A stretch of 64,000 nucleotides of DNA from assembly GCF_024362205.1 (NCBI RefSeq), contig NZ_CP101462.1, forward strand, positions 152,501 through 216,500. Direction: 5' to 3'. Source of the DNA: Exiguobacterium aurantiacum (lineage in GTDB: Bacteria > Bacillota > Bacilli > Exiguobacteriales > Exiguobacteriaceae). Within the stretch, counting starts at the first letter, position 1, and every line of letters begins with the position of its first letter. The notes beneath the pieces are model-generated. The model made no database searches, was not told the DNA's origin, and saw nothing but the letters and a program-made list of their open reading frames with translations. The position numbers and the translations under genes were made by a program. Positions 17,155 to 26,445 of this stretch are shown piece after piece.

Positions 17155-19815
17155 GTGCATAAAATCATCCAATGGCGCTGGGGCATCTTGATCGGTCTCA
17201 TCGTCTTGACGGTTGCCTTGTTTGTGATGGCGCCGAACTTGACGAAGCAGGCCGAACAAGCCGGCAGCTTCCAATTATCAGAGGACATGGACTCGCAGCG
17301 GGCGCAGGACATCTTGAACGCCGCCGGGAAGAGCGATAAGACGATCTCGCTCGTCTATGAGTTCGAAACGCTCGGTGATGCCGAACGGGCCGATATTTCC
17401 CGGGTCATCGACGAGATGAAACAAAACGACACGGTCGTCAAAGACGTACTCGACCCGTTTGAAAGTGAAGAGACGGAAGCACAGCTCGTCTCGGAGGACG
17501 GCCGCATTGTGCTCGTCCCAATCACGGTCGAAGGGTCGATGGAAGACATCAACACCTTCGCGGACGACGTGCGGGCGAACATCCTCCCGGAAGACGAGAC
17601 CGTCTACATCACAGGTGAAGAAATCATCAACAACGATGTGAACTTGAGTGCGCAGGAAGGCTTGAAGAAGACGGAAATCATCACGGTCGTGCTCATTTTC
17701 GGACTGCTCCTGCTCGTGTTCCGCTCAATCGTGACGCCGTTCATCCCGCTCATCGCGGTCGGATTCACGTATTTATTGAGCCAATCGTTCGTCGCATTCT
17801 TCGTCGATTGGTTTGGCTTCCCGGTCTCGAACTACACGCAGATTTTCCTCGTGGCCATCTTGTTCGGGATTGGAACTGACTATTGTATTTTGCTGCTCAG
17901 CCGGTATAAAGAAGAGCTCGGCGCGGGCCACGCGATTGAAGATGCCATCGTCAACACGTACAAGACAGCAGGGCGGACAGTCCTCATCAGCGGTCTTGCC
18001 GTGTTCGTCGGATTTGCGGCCATCGGTTTCGCCGATTTCCCAATCTTCAAATCAGCTGTCGCCGTCGCGGTCGGGATTGCCGTGCTCTTGCTCATTCTCT
18101 TCACGGTCGTGCCGTTCTTTATGGCGACGCTCAAGCATCGTTTGTTCTGGCCATCGAAGAAGGCGGGCGAACATCACGACAGCCGTCTCTGGGAAGGATT
18201 CAGCCGTCTGTCGGTCAATCGACCGTTCGTTTCGATTCTCGTCGTCGCGTTGATCACGGTACCGGTGTTGTTCACGTATGACGATGCCCGGTCGTTCAAT
18301 ACGGTCGATGAGATCGGTGACGATTATGATTCCGTACGCGGCCTCAACTTGATTTCAGAAGGATTCGGACAAGGGGAGTCGCTCCCGGTCCAAGTCATTT
18401 TGAAACAAGATGGCACGCTGTCCGAAACGGACATTCCGTACATCGAGAAATTCTCGAGTGAACTTGAAAACGTCGACGGGGTGAGCGGCGTCCGTTCCGT
18501 GACGCGTCCGACCGGTGACGTCATCGATGACTTTTACGTCGACACCCAGCTTGAACAAGTGAGCGCAGGACTGACGGAAGCCGAGACTGGTCTCGGTGAC
18601 GTCCAGGACGGACTCGCGCAAGTCGAATCTGGGCTTAACGCCGTCGTTGGCCAATTGCCGGCCGGTTCAACGAATGCCGGCGCCCCGCTCGCGGAAGCGG
18701 CAGCGGGACTTGGTCAATTGAACGCTCAGCTTGGTCTGATTGGCCAAGGACTCACGGCGACGCAAAATATTCCTGCGACCGTAACGCAGCTCGGGCAAGT
18801 GTCGGCCGGTCTCGGTCAAATCGAGGCAGGCATTAACGAGGCAGCTACGGCATTGACGGCACAAGGCGCCCAAGCCGGAGAACTCGGAACGGGTCTCGGA
18901 CAACTCGCCGCAGGAGTCGGTGAAGCGAACGCAGGGCTCGCTCAAATCGAGACTGGCATCAATGAAGCGGCAGCATTCCTATCAGACCTGAGTAGCTCGG
19001 ACAGCCTGCGCGATACGGGCGTCTATCTACCGGAAGGGACGCTCACGTCAGAGGAGTTCGCTCCAGCTGTCGAGCGCTACGTGTTTGACGACGGGACGGC
19101 GACACAGCTCGAGGTCATCCTCGAGATGGACCCATATTCGCCGGAAGCGATTGACACGGTCGAGACCGTGAAAGCGACGATGGACCGGGTCGTCACCGAT
19201 ACGCCGTTCGCGGAGGCGACAATCGGATATACCGGTATCTCGAGCATTAACAGCGACTTGAATGAGACGTCGACGAACGACTTCAATCGGACGGTCGCCA
19301 TCATGCTCGTGACGTTGTTCCTCGTCTTGACGGTGTTATTCCGCTCGATGGTCATGCCGCTCTATATGATCGGCTCGCTCTTACTGACGTATTACACGTC
19401 GGCGGCCATCACGGAGCTCATCTTCGTCGAAGGACTCGGTTATGACGGCATCAGTTGGGCTGTTCCGTTCTTCGGGTTCGTCATGTTGATCGCCCTCGGC
19501 ATCGACTATTCGATTTTCCTGCTCGATCGGTTCCGCGAGGAGTCGATCAACGGGATGACGGTTCGCGATGCGCTCGTCCATTCGATGACGAAGATGGGGA
19601 CGGTCATCATGACCGCGGCCGTCATCCTCGCCGGAACGTTCGGGGCGATGATTCCGTCTGGCGTGCTCAGTCTCGTCCAGATTGCGACAATTGTTATCAC
19701 CGGACTGTTGTTATACGGATTGATTGTGTTGCCACTGCTCATCCCAGCGATCACCGTATCGTTCGGGGACGGGGTATGGTGGCCATTTAAACAAAAAAGT
19801 AAAGATAGAGACTAA
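17155..19815 (+). CDS. MMPL/RND-type membrane transporter (YdgH-like)
   Basis: 886 residues. Two MMPL halves with six helices each: helix 1 near residues 8-27, a cluster at ~175-340, and a second cluster at ~705-870, each with the GxxxDY motif (FGIGTDYCILLLSRYKEE; ALGIDYSIFLLDRFREE) where the aspartate is the proton-relay residue. Large extracytoplasmic loops follow helix 1 and helix 7. The second loop contains an Ala/Gly/Gln-rich coiled-coil-like array (about 460-620) of repeated 11-residue units such as GLGQIEAGINE. GTG start with GGGGAGGA. Exports hydrophobic compounds or lipids by family knowledge; substrate unknown. Under the upstream MarR regulator. Confidence 0.92.
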   Translation: MHKIIQWRWGILIGLIVLTVALFVMAPNLTKQAEQAGSFQLSEDMDSQRAQDILNAAGKSDKTISLVYEFETLGDAERADISRVIDEMKQNDTVVKDVLDPFESEETEAQLVSEDGRIVLVPITVEGSMEDINTFADDVRANILPEDETVYITGEEIINNDVNLSAQEGLKKTEIITVVLIFGLLLLVFRSIVTPFIPLIAVGFTYLLSQSFVAFFVDWFGFPVSNYTQIFLVAILFGIGTDYCILLLSRYKEELGAGHAIEDAIVNTYKTAGRTVLISGLAVFVGFAAIGFADFPIFKSAVAVAVGIAVLLLILFTVVPFFMATLKHRLFWPSKKAGEHHDSRLWEGFSRLSVNRPFVSILVVALITVPVLFTYDDARSFNTVDEIGDDYDSVRGLNLISEGFGQGESLPVQVILKQDGTLSETDIPYIEKFSSELENVDGVSGVRSVTRPTGDVIDDFYVDTQLEQVSAGLTEAETGLGDVQDGLAQVESGLNAVVGQLPAGSTNAGAPLAEAAAGLGQLNAQLGLIGQGLTATQNIPATVTQLGQVSAGLGQIEAGINEAATALTAQGAQAGELGTGLGQLAAGVGEANAGLAQIETGINEAAAFLSDLSSSDSLRDTGVYLPEGTLTSEEFAPAVERYVFDDGTATQLEVILEMDPYSPEAIDTVETVKATMDRVVTDTPFAEATIGYTGISSINSDLNETSTNDFNRTVAIMLVTLFLVLTVLFRSMVMPLYMIGSLLLTYYTSAAITELIFVEGLGYDGISWAVPFFGFVMLIALGIDYSIFLLDRFREESINGMTVRDALVHSMTKMGTVIMTAAVILAGTFGAMIPSGVLSLVQIATIVITGLLLYGLIVLPLLIPAITVSFGDGVWWPFKQKSKDRD

Positions 19816-19827
19816 ATTTTGCGATGG

Positions 19828-19856
19828 ACAGCACAACAATTGTTGTGCTGTTTTTA
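19828..19856 (+). terminator. marR-MMPL operon terminator
   Basis: Perfect palindromic stem CAGCACAACAATTGTTGTGCTG followed by TTTTTATTT. Confidence 0.92.
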
Positions 19857-19962
19857 TTTGTTGAGTCAATGTCAGCGAAATGGAGAAAGACGGACTTGAG
19901 ATTAATAAAAATACGCCGAAATATAATATAGATCTTTATTCTATTGAAAGTAGGCAACAATT

Positions 19963-21420
19963 ATGGTGAATCATTTTGAAAAAATGAGTTCGTTGTTTGT
20001 ATCGCGCATGGTGATTATTTTATTTTTCCTCTCTTATCCGATCATGGGTGTTTTGTATTGGATGGGGGAGCTCGCGGGGCAAGGCGCAGTCAATTTTATT
20101 CTGATAGGTGGTGTCATTCAAGCCGCATCGTGGCTGGGCCATCGCTTCTATGTGGAACATACTTGGTTGAAGTATGGGCTCGTCACGTTGATGTACATTG
20201 CAGCTTCAGCAATTATCTTGACGCTGCCAGGTACTGCGATTCAAAATATCGTCTTTCTGTATATCGTATTGATGTTGATGTACTTGAATCGGCATCTTGT
20301 GCTGTACGGCAGCATTCTCGCGCTTATCGTATCGGTCGGAGCTGTATTGATTGGGCGCTTTTCATTTGAAACGCCGCTCGATCTCGTCATTTGGTTCACT
20401 GTGCTCACAATGGCTTTGTCTGGCGCATACTTTGTGTCATTCTTTGGTGCGAAGTTGTTACATGAGACGTTCACGCAACAAGAAAAGTCAGAACAACACG
20501 CTAGCGAAATCGAGCTAACGATGGCGAAGACGACAGCGAGTGCGACCACACTTCATGGGGCCGTCTTCACGATGAATGATTCAGTCGACTCTGTCACAAA
20601 TGCTTCGGAGCAAGTGACAGAACAAATCGGTTTGATGACGAAACGGACGTCGGAACAAGCAGGTCTGATTCAAAACGTCGCTTCGCAAATTCGTTCAACT
20701 GTACAGGCGTTTGAGCGGATGCAACAACAGCTCCAGGAGACGACGTCTCAAGTGAGTGGGGTCTTGCAGGACGCTCATGTATCGCATGAAAATATGGACT
20801 CGACAGAACGGTCGCTCGCTGAACTGAACTTAAGTATCAGTGAAGTCAATCATGCGTTTAAAGGATTGGCGGAGCGTTTCCAAGAAGTGCGGACCATCAC
20901 GGGTACGATCCAGCAGATTTCGTCTCAGACGAACCTGCTGTCGCTCAACGCTTCAATTGAAGCAGCGCGAGCGGGGGAACACGGAAAAGGATTTGCAGTC
21001 GTCGCGTCCGAAATTCGGAATCTATCGGCTCAAACGGCCCAAGCCTCATCTCAAATCAATGATATTATCCAACTCGTCATGCAGGAGGTGCAAGTGACGG
21101 AACGTGCAATCGATGGTAGTACAGAACGTTTATCGACGCAGGAAGAACAAGTACGTAAGAGCGGAACATCGATTCTCTCCATGATCCAAACGACAGGAAC
21201 GGTCGCAAGCACCGTGGATGAGACGTCGACACAGCTCCAAGTCGTCGCATCAGAACTGAACAAAGTTCACCAAGTGACTTCCCAAATGTCGGCACTAATG
21301 ACAGCGCTCGAAGTGAACAGTCAAGACGTTCATGTGCTGACGATGTCACAGCAAGAAGCGTTAGCTTCGTTGAAAGATCAAATTGAAGAACTGAACGAGA
21401 TTGCGAACGAACTCGTCTAA
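19963..21420 (+). CDS. Methyl-accepting chemotaxis protein
   Basis: 485-residue membrane chemoreceptor. Five to six hydrophobic helices occupy residues ~12-160 with no sizeable extracellular domain and no recognisable HAMP segment. The signalling domain runs from ~200 to the end, with the invariant hairpin tip [20 protein letters not shown] and [15 protein letters not shown]. It would couple to CheA/CheW, sensing through its membrane helices or internally. ATG with a weak AAAGTAGG site. Upstream, GCCGAAAT near 19915 resembles a sigma-D -10 but no clear -35 is seen. Ligand unknown. Confidence 0.93.
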   Translation: MVNHFEKMSSLFVSRMVIILFFLSYPIMGVLYWMGELAGQGAVNFILIGGVIQAASWLGHRFYVEHTWLKYGLVTLMYIAASAIILTLPGTAIQNIVFLYIVLMLMYLNRHLVLYGSILALIVSVGAVLIGRFSFETPLDLVIWFTVLTMALSGAYFVSFFGAKLLHETFTQQEKSEQHASEIELTMAKTTASATTLHGAVFTMNDSVDSVTNASEQVTEQIGLMTKRTSEQAGLIQNVASQIRSTVQAFERMQQQLQETTSQVSGVLQDAHVSHENMDSTERSLAELNLSISEVNHAFKGLAERFQEVRTITGTIQQISSQTNLLSLNASIEAARAGEHGKGFAVVASEIRNLSAQTAQASSQINDIIQLVMQEVQVTERAIDGSTERLSTQEEQVRKSGTSILSMIQTTGTVASTVDETSTQLQVVASELNKVHQVTSQMSALMTALEVNSQDVHVLTMSQQEALASLKDQIEELNEIANELV

Positions 21421-21423
21421 ACG

Positions 21424-21456
21424 ATGGACACGCCTTTACAAATAGGCGTGTCCATT
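21424..21456 (+). terminator. Hairpin after the chemoreceptor gene
   Basis: Perfect 12-bp stem ATGGACACGCCT / AGGCGTGTCCAT. The T-tract is poor (TTGCG), so termination is probable but not certain. Confidence 0.65.
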
Positions 21457-21522
21457 TGCGTATACATCTCTTCCAAAACGGGAACAGTTTTGCGTCAGTC
21501 CTAAAATGAGGAGGAATCGCAT

Positions 21523-21807
21523 ATGGCAATTACAATCACCGCTATCTTGAAGGCACATCCGGGGAAAGAGGACGAGTTACGGCAAGCGCTCGATGAGGTC
21601 ATCCCCTCGTCGAGACAAGAAGAGGGATGTTTGACGTATGTGCTCCATGAGTCGATCGACGCCCCAGGTACGTTTGTGTTTTATGAGCAATATGAAGACG
21701 AGACGGCGCTCGACCATCACATCAACTCACCACATTATCAAGCATACCGAAAGGCAGCCGAGACGCTGCTCGCCGTCCGTGATGTGTATCGTCTGCGTGA
21801 AGTCTGA
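21523..21807 (+). CDS. Antibiotic biosynthesis monooxygenase (YgiN-like quinol oxygenase) family
   Basis: 94-residue dimeric ferredoxin-like alpha/beta protein. AKLKAHPGKEDEL-like start, ESIDAPGTFVFYEQYEDETALDHHINSPHY in the centre (about 43-72) with the family histidine-containing HINSPHYQAY motif. ABM proteins act cofactor-free on quinols or as haem-degrading or signalling enzymes; the closest typical match is the putative quinol monooxygenase group. RBS GAGGAATC upstream, and the next gene follows 14 bases later, suggesting co-transcription with a VOC-type protein. Confidence 0.88.
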   Translation: MAITITAILKAHPGKEDELRQALDEVIPSSRQEEGCLTYVLHESIDAPGTFVFYEQYEDETALDHHINSPHYQAYRKAAETLLAVRDVYRLREV

Positions 21808-21821
21808 AAGGAGTCAATCCG

Positions 21822-22706
21822 ATGATTACCCAATCGATTATCCCGTGCATTTGGTTTGAAGGTGACGTCGAGGCGATTGCGGAGTGGTACGTGTCGAAGT
21901 TTCCGGATTCATTCGTCGACTATACGACGAAACTGACGGATACACCTTCCGGGGAGACGACGGTTGTGACCGTCTCGCTGGCAGGACAGTTCTTTCAACT
22001 GCTCGGGGCGGGTCCGTTGAAGGAACGCAACCCGTCCATCTCGTATATGGTTGCGTTCCCGACGTCGGAAGAAGTAGAGACGCTATGGAACGAGCTTGTG
22101 GAGGGGGCAGAGGTGCTCATGCCGCTCGATACGTATGACTTCAGCGAGCGCTACGGCTGGTTAAAAGACAAACACGGTGTCTCTTGGCAAATCATGCATA
22201 GCGGCGGGATGGACATCCAGACGGTGACCCCATGCTTTTTGTTCGTCGGGGACGTCTTCGGGCGCGCTGAGGCGGCCATGAACGACTGGATTTCCATCTT
22301 CCCGGATTCGTACGTGTTGGAAGACCATCTGATCCGTTACGAGGCGACAGACGGACCGGAGTTGGAAGGGAAGCTCAATTACGCCCGCTTCGTCTTGTCC
22401 GGACGCGAGTTCGTCACCATGGACAGCGCGGAAAATCATCAATTCGCCTTCAACGAGATGCAGTCGCTGATCGCGTTTTGTGAGACACAAGCCGAGATTG
22501 ATGACTACTGGGCCAAACTGTCGGCCGTCTCGGAAGCGGAACAGTGCGGCTGGCTCCAAGATCGTTATGGCGTCTCCTGGCAAATCGTGCCGTGGGAGAT
22601 GGAAGAGATGCTGACGACCGGAACAAAGGAACAATTGGCACGAGTGACCGAGGCGTTCTTGCCGATGAAGAAAATCGACGTCAAGGCGTTACGAAACGTC
22701 TACTGA
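21822..22706 (+). CDS. PhnB-like VOC protein, two domains
   Basis: 294 residues made of two PhnB/3-demethylubiquinone-methyltransferase-like VOC domains (about 1-135 and 140-285). Each starts near TPCFLF or IPCIWF and holds a WLKDKHGVSWQI or WLQDRYGVSWQI segment, evidence of an internal duplication. The family has a glyoxalase fold, but many members have no known substrate. AAAGGAG ribosome binding site and ATG. Shares its terminator with the convergent LtaS-like gene. Confidence 0.87.
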   Translation: MITQSIIPCIWFEGDVEAIAEWYVSKFPDSFVDYTTKLTDTPSGETTVVTVSLAGQFFQLLGAGPLKERNPSISYMVAFPTSEEVETLWNELVEGAEVLMPLDTYDFSERYGWLKDKHGVSWQIMHSGGMDIQTVTPCFLFVGDVFGRAEAAMNDWISIFPDSYVLEDHLIRYEATDGPELEGKLNYARFVLSGREFVTMDSAENHQFAFNEMQSLIAFCETQAEIDDYWAKLSAVSEAEQCGWLQDRYGVSWQIVPWEMEEMLTTGTKEQLARVTEAFLPMKKIDVKALRNVY

Positions 22707-22746
22707 CAAAACAAGCCGTCCCGATTAGTTCGGGGCGGCTTGTTAG
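22706..22746. terminator. Bidirectional terminator
   Basis: Stem AACAAGCCG / CGGCTTGTT with inner TCCCG/CGGGG, between convergent genes. It overlaps the last codon of the minus-strand gene. Confidence 0.8.
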
Positions 22747-24554
22747 TCGTGTTGTGTGAAGTCGGACAGGGCGTCTTTCTCAATCATTGTATCGGATAAG
22801 CGAAGCTGTTCGGCGGCCTCGTCAATATACGGCTCACATGCTTGAAGCGGCAAGTCATCACCGGTCTCGACCGAATAACACATGCCGCTGCCAACCGGCT
22901 CCGTCAAATCCGGGACGAAATAGAGGTCGTCGTAGCGGAAGGAGCCGTTCCGGAACACGGTCAAATTCGGCTCATCGTCGAGGAGCGAGCGTCCGAGCAT
23001 ATACGTCGGTGTCATCCCGAGCAAATCGAGGATGGTCGGGGCCAGGTCGACTTGCCCGCCGCTCGCCTGCACCGTCTGACCTCGTTCGAGCCCGGCCGGT
23101 TTGATGAATAACGGGACGGAGCGGTCAAGCTGAAACAACTCGACCGTGGAGTCGGCATCTGCTTTTACGGCCATCTCGTCACCGGCAGCGGTCAATCCGC
23201 TGTCGTGGTCACCATAAAAGACGACGAGGGTGTTGTCCCACTTCTCGTCTGCTTTCAATTGTTCGACCATAAGACCGACGGCGGCATCGCTGTAGTGGAC
23301 TGTGTGGTAATAGTCCTCGAGGAGCGAGTCGTCGTACCCCGACAAATCCAATCGTTTCTCCTCGTCCGGAATCTCATATGGCGTATGGCTCGTCAACGCG
23401 ACCATGAAGGAATAAAACGGCTCGTCCAACGTGTCCAAATGGTCGACTGACGTCGTCAGGAACTCCTTGTCACCGACCGCCATCCCGATGACAGGCTTCG
23501 TCGGATAATCGTCTTGATGGAAGAAATGGTTGTAGCCGATTTGCTCATAAAAGTTGGCGCGGTTCCAAAACTCCTTGTCGAATGCATGCATCGCGGCCGT
23601 GTCATAACCAGCGCGCCGTAATTGCTCCGGCAAGGCGTCGAACGTGTTCGTGGCGTATTGCGTATACACCGACCCCGATTGGACGGGATAGAGCGAGGCG
23701 TTGACGGTAAATTCCGCATCGGACGTCCGGCCCTCGTGCGTCTGATGATAAAAATTCGGGAAGTACAGCATCTCGTCGCGAAGCGCATTCAAATTCGGGG
23801 TCAGTTCTTGACCGTTGACGGTCTGGCCGATCACGGACGTTTGGAACGACTCGAGCTGAACGACGATGACGTTCGTGTCGGCTGTAGCCTCGACCGGTTC
23901 GGTCGCCAACGCTTCGATTTGGCCGCGCTCCCGTTCCGTCAGGTCGTCACCGAGGTTCAACGCGTCGCGAAGGCCACGGAACGTATCGAGCCCGTGATAG
24001 CCCCAAAATCCGAACTGATAATACTCACGCATATTCGAAATCGGGGTCTTGCGATGGTCTGCCTCGGCGTAATGAACGGCGGTTGGAACGGTAAAGACGA
24101 TGAGGCCGATCAGAAAGCCGGAAGCTGCCAAACGGCGACCGAGGCGTTTCGATTCCGTGATGGGGTGTCGCTTCATATAGACGAGGATAGCCGCGTAGAC
24201 GAGCAAATCCGTGAACAAGATGAAGTCGGGTGCTTGAATCAATGTCAAAAATCCGCCCCTGACGTCTCCCATCTGGCCGATATCAGACAGTAGGGCGACC
24301 GACAGCAAGTTGCCGAAATAGCGGTAATACCAGACGTCCGAGATGAGTAGCGTGCTGTGCAGAAACAGCGACGCGAACAAAATCCAGCGACGTGTCTGCG
24401 GTTTTACGAGTAGCGCCCAACTCGTCATCATCAAGATGGTCGCGAGGTTGATGAATAGAAAAGGTAGGTCGAACGCGCTCGCGGTCAACAGGCTGAAGAG
24501 GAACAGCTTGGCGAGGGAGAGCGATAAATAACTCCAATAATCGAGATATTTCAT
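22743..24554 (-). CDS. LTA synthase family sulfatase-type protein
   Basis: 603 residues. Five N-terminal helices (about 8-28, 33-50, 58-78, 104-126, 143-162), then an extracytoplasmic alkaline-phosphatase/sulfatase-like domain. Metal and catalytic features match LtaS: VVQLESFQ (Glu235), the nucleophilic threonine in EGRTSDAEF (Thr277), and YGDHDSG. Such enzymes transfer glycerol-phosphate from phosphatidylglycerol to build lipoteichoic acid, or prime it. The C-terminal part after ~560 is acidic and less conserved. Whether it is the main LTA synthase or a YqgS/YvgJ-type paralogue cannot be told from the sequence alone. Confidence 0.9.
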   Translation of the reverse strand: MKYLDYWSYLSLSLAKLFLFSLLTASAFDLPFLFINLATILMMTSWALLVKPQTRRWILFASLFLHSTLLISDVWYYRYFGNLLSVALLSDIGQMGDVRGGFLTLIQAPDFILFTDLLVYAAILVYMKRHPITESKRLGRRLAASGFLIGLIVFTVPTAVHYAEADHRKTPISNMREYYQFGFWGYHGLDTFRGLRDALNLGDDLTERERGQIEALATEPVEATADTNVIVVQLESFQTSVIGQTVNGQELTPNLNALRDEMLYFPNFYHQTHEGRTSDAEFTVNASLYPVQSGSVYTQYATNTFDALPEQLRRAGYDTAAMHAFDKEFWNRANFYEQIGYNHFFHQDDYPTKPVIGMAVGDKEFLTTSVDHLDTLDEPFYSFMVALTSHTPYEIPDEEKRLDLSGYDDSLLEDYYHTVHYSDAAVGLMVEQLKADEKWDNTLVVFYGDHDSGLTAAGDEMAVKADADSTVELFQLDRSVPLFIKPAGLERGQTVQASGGQVDLAPTILDLLGMTPTYMLGRSLLDDEPNLTVFRNGSFRYDDLYFVPDLTEPVGSGMCYSVETGDDLPLQACEPYIDEAAEQLRLSDTMIEKDALSDFTQHD

Positions 24555-24647
24555 GAATGGCCTCCAAACGGTACGGACAAAGTGTGTTCTCTGTCATGTA
24601 CCTGTTCGAAGGCGGCAAAAAACATGAGGGTGTGCGATTCTGTTCAA

Positions 24648-24674
24648 TAAAAAAAGTGAGGCAGCACCTCACTT
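24648..24674 (-). terminator. Terminator of the minus-strand VOC gene
   Basis: On the minus strand: stem AGTGAGG / CCTCACT followed by seven T. It overlaps the VOC stop codon. Confidence 0.88.
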
Positions 24675-25067
24675 GATGAAAAACGTGTCCCGCAGCTCGA
24701 TAATCGTGCCTTCAGGGGCTTTCAGTTTACTTAAGTGGCCATCAACGACGAAATAGATATTCCCGCCGTGCTTTGGTAGAAACGTTACACCGAGGTCCTC
24801 GAGGCGCCGCACTTCTGTTTCGAGATCATCGACATAAAGCGCGAAGTGGACCGGGCCGGCCACGTGCTTTGAATAAGGCGACAACGTCTCGTCCCCTTTC
24901 GCCGTTTGGAGCTCGATATAGAAGTCGCCGAGTTTGAGCCAGCTGTTGAATGCTCGGGTGTGGAAGTCGGGTGACTCCTGAACGAGTTCGAAGCCGAGCG
25001 CCTCATAAAATCGTTTGGACGCCTCATAGTCGGTTGTTTGAATACAGATGTGATGGATTTGTTTCAT
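24669..25067 (-). CDS. VOC family protein (glyoxalase-like)
   Basis: 132 residues, single vicinal-oxygen-chelate domain: KQIHHICIQTTDYEASKRFYEALGF at the start, PVHFALYVDDLE in the centre, and PEGTIIELRD with the metal glutamate at the end. Start ATG at 25067 has AAGGAGTGAC upstream; the frame remains open to 25172 but that extension lacks a ribosome binding site. Probably a lactoylglutathione-lyase-like or bleomycin/fosfomycin-resistance-like enzyme; substrate unknown. Confidence 0.88.
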   Translation of the reverse strand: MKQIHHICIQTTDYEASKRFYEALGFELVQESPDFHTRAFNSWLKLGDFYIELQTAKGDETLSPYSKHVAGPVHFALYVDDLETEVRRLEDLGVTFLPKHGGNIYFVVDGHLSKLKAPEGTIIELRDTFFIK

Positions 25068-25160
25068 GATGTCACTCCTTTGTTTTAGTGTATCGAATCG
25101 ACGTTCTGAACGGAACTTTTCTTCTCGTGAGACGTATAGGACATTGAGGAGGGAATGATG

Positions 25161-25661
25161 ATGCAGATTCAATATGAATTGACAGAAGACGACTATATCC
25201 GGTTCAACTTAAGTCATATTAAACGTTCGAAGACAGGAAAGCGAATGCTTCTCCTGCAGCGAATCATCGGACCACTTATCTTTTTAGGCGCTGCTTTTGT
25301 ATTGGCGACATGGCTCCAAGAGATGGACTGGTGGTTGTATGGTATATACGGGGTCGCTAGTATTCTATGGTTCCTGTATTATCCGAAATACTTTGAACGG
25401 CACGTCAGGAAGCAGACGCGACGGCTCATTGACGAACGCAACAACGAGGGCATGATTGGGCCCCATACGATGAATTTGGACGAGAACGGTCTGCGTGATT
25501 TAAATGAGTTCGGCGAGACGCGGGTGTCTTGGGCCGGGATCAAAGAAGTCGTCGAGGAGGCCGATTACGTGTATCTATACAATTCCTCGGTCAGTGCCTA
25601 TATCTTGCCGAAACGCGGGCAGGATATGGAAGAGGTGCGCCGATGGCTAACGATACGCTGA
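25161..25661 (+). CDS. YcxB-like family protein
   Basis: About 166 residues: a short N-terminal segment (QIQYELTEDDYIRFNLSH), two adjacent helices (about 33-50 and 54-72), then a cytoplasmic PH-like domain with GLRDLNEFGETRVSWAGIKEVVEEADYVYLY, the YcxB signature. Three in-frame ATGs (25155, 25158, 25161) follow GAGGAGGG at 25146-25153; the last has the best spacing. The GNAT gene overlaps its end by 19 bases, suggesting co-translation. Function unknown. Confidence 0.82.
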   Translation: MQIQYELTEDDYIRFNLSHIKRSKTGKRMLLLQRIIGPLIFLGAAFVLATWLQEMDWWLYGIYGVASILWFLYYPKYFERHVRKQTRRLIDERNNEGMIGPHTMNLDENGLRDLNEFGETRVSWAGIKEVVEEADYVYLYNSSVSAYILPKRGQDMEEVRRWLTIR

Positions 25662-26122
25662 TGATTCAACTCGTCGACGACACGAACCGGGAAGCTGTGA
25701 TCGCGTTGACCGTTGCCTCTGACCAAGCTCGCTTTATCGAAACAAACGCCGAATCGCTCCGTGAAATGGAAGTCGACATCAAATACGCATGGCAATGTTA
25801 TGCGCTCTGTCGAGACGATCGACCGATTGGTTTCATGATGATTGGGGCCGAGAATAAAGAGGAACGTTACGTCTGGCTCGATCGTTTTATGATTGATGTG
25901 ACTGAGCAAGGAAAAGGCATCGGTTCAACATGTTTACAACTTGCGATTCAGTGGATACGAGAACGCTTCGATGTCGATGACCTCATCCTCAGTCTCCATC
26001 CGACGAATGAACCGGCGAAACGCTTCTATGCGAAGGGTGGATTTGTCGACAGTGGCCTAATCGATGAGGCGAATGGAGAAGAAATTTGGGTGTATCACGT
26101 CAAACAGGGACAGCCGTCATAA
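25643..26122 (+). CDS. GNAT N-acetyltransferase (BltD/SpeG-like)
   Basis: 159 residues. Acetyl-CoA site FMIDVTEQGKGIGSTCLQLAI (about 75-95) and LHPTNEPAKRFYAKGGF (about 115-131) are classic GNAT motifs A and B. The arrangement resembles spermine/spermidine acetyltransferases, but polyamine specificity is a guess. ATG 25643 follows AGAGGTG; another ATG at 25661 overlaps the upstream stop but has no site. It ends convergently with a small membrane-protein gene, overlapping it by six bases. Confidence 0.88.
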   Translation: MANDTLMIQLVDDTNREAVIALTVASDQARFIETNAESLREMEVDIKYAWQCYALCRDDRPIGFMMIGAENKEERYVWLDRFMIDVTEQGKGIGSTCLQLAIQWIRERFDVDDLILSLHPTNEPAKRFYAKGGFVDSGLIDEANGEEIWVYHVKQGQPS

Positions 26123-26142
26123 GTCGGCCGTCCCTGTTTTGG
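26100..26142. terminator. Bidirectional terminator overlapping two stop codons
   Basis: Stem AAACAGGGA / TCCCTGTTT plus inner CAGCCG/CGGCCG-type pairing. It contains the stop codons of both convergent genes. Confidence 0.8.
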
Positions 26143-26383
26143 TGGACGCTGTGTGGTGGACAGCGTTGCCCGCCATAAAAAAGAGGACAATCGCGGCCAC
26201 CCCAAAAATCGAGATGAATACGTTTTGAAGCAGCACATCGACGAACATCGGCTCGCTCGGGAACGTACCCGTCGCAATCTGGGCATTCCAGCGGGTGAAC
26301 GTGGCGATCCGTTCGAGCGTGTACAATAAACCGGACATGAACAGGCAAGCGGTACCAGTAAGCAATAGCGTCAATCGATTCAA
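26117..26383 (-). CDS. Small two-helix membrane protein
   Basis: 88 residues with helices at about 4-22 and 50-72 and a short external loop. No family recognised. TTG start at 26383 with GGGAGG seven bases upstream. Its last codons lie in the bidirectional terminator and overlap the convergent GNAT gene. Confidence 0.68.
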   Translation of the reverse strand: MNRLTLLLTGTACLFMSGLLYTLERIATFTRWNAQIATGTFPSEPMFVDVLLQNVFISIFGVAAIVLFFMAGNAVHHTASTKTGTADL

Positions 26384-26445
26384 AAGATGACCTCCCTAAA
26401 TGATATATCCTGATTTTACCATTTACTATCAGTCGGAGGAAGGAC

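Noticed and set aside
19905-19925. Sigma-D promoter for the chemoreceptor gene (GCCGAAAT)
   Set aside because: The -10-like part fits but no TAAA-type -35 is found 15 bases upstream; left as unresolved.
19896-19927. Sigma-A promoter TTGAGA / TATAAT before the chemoreceptor
   Set aside because: The spacer is 20 bases, too long for a confident call.
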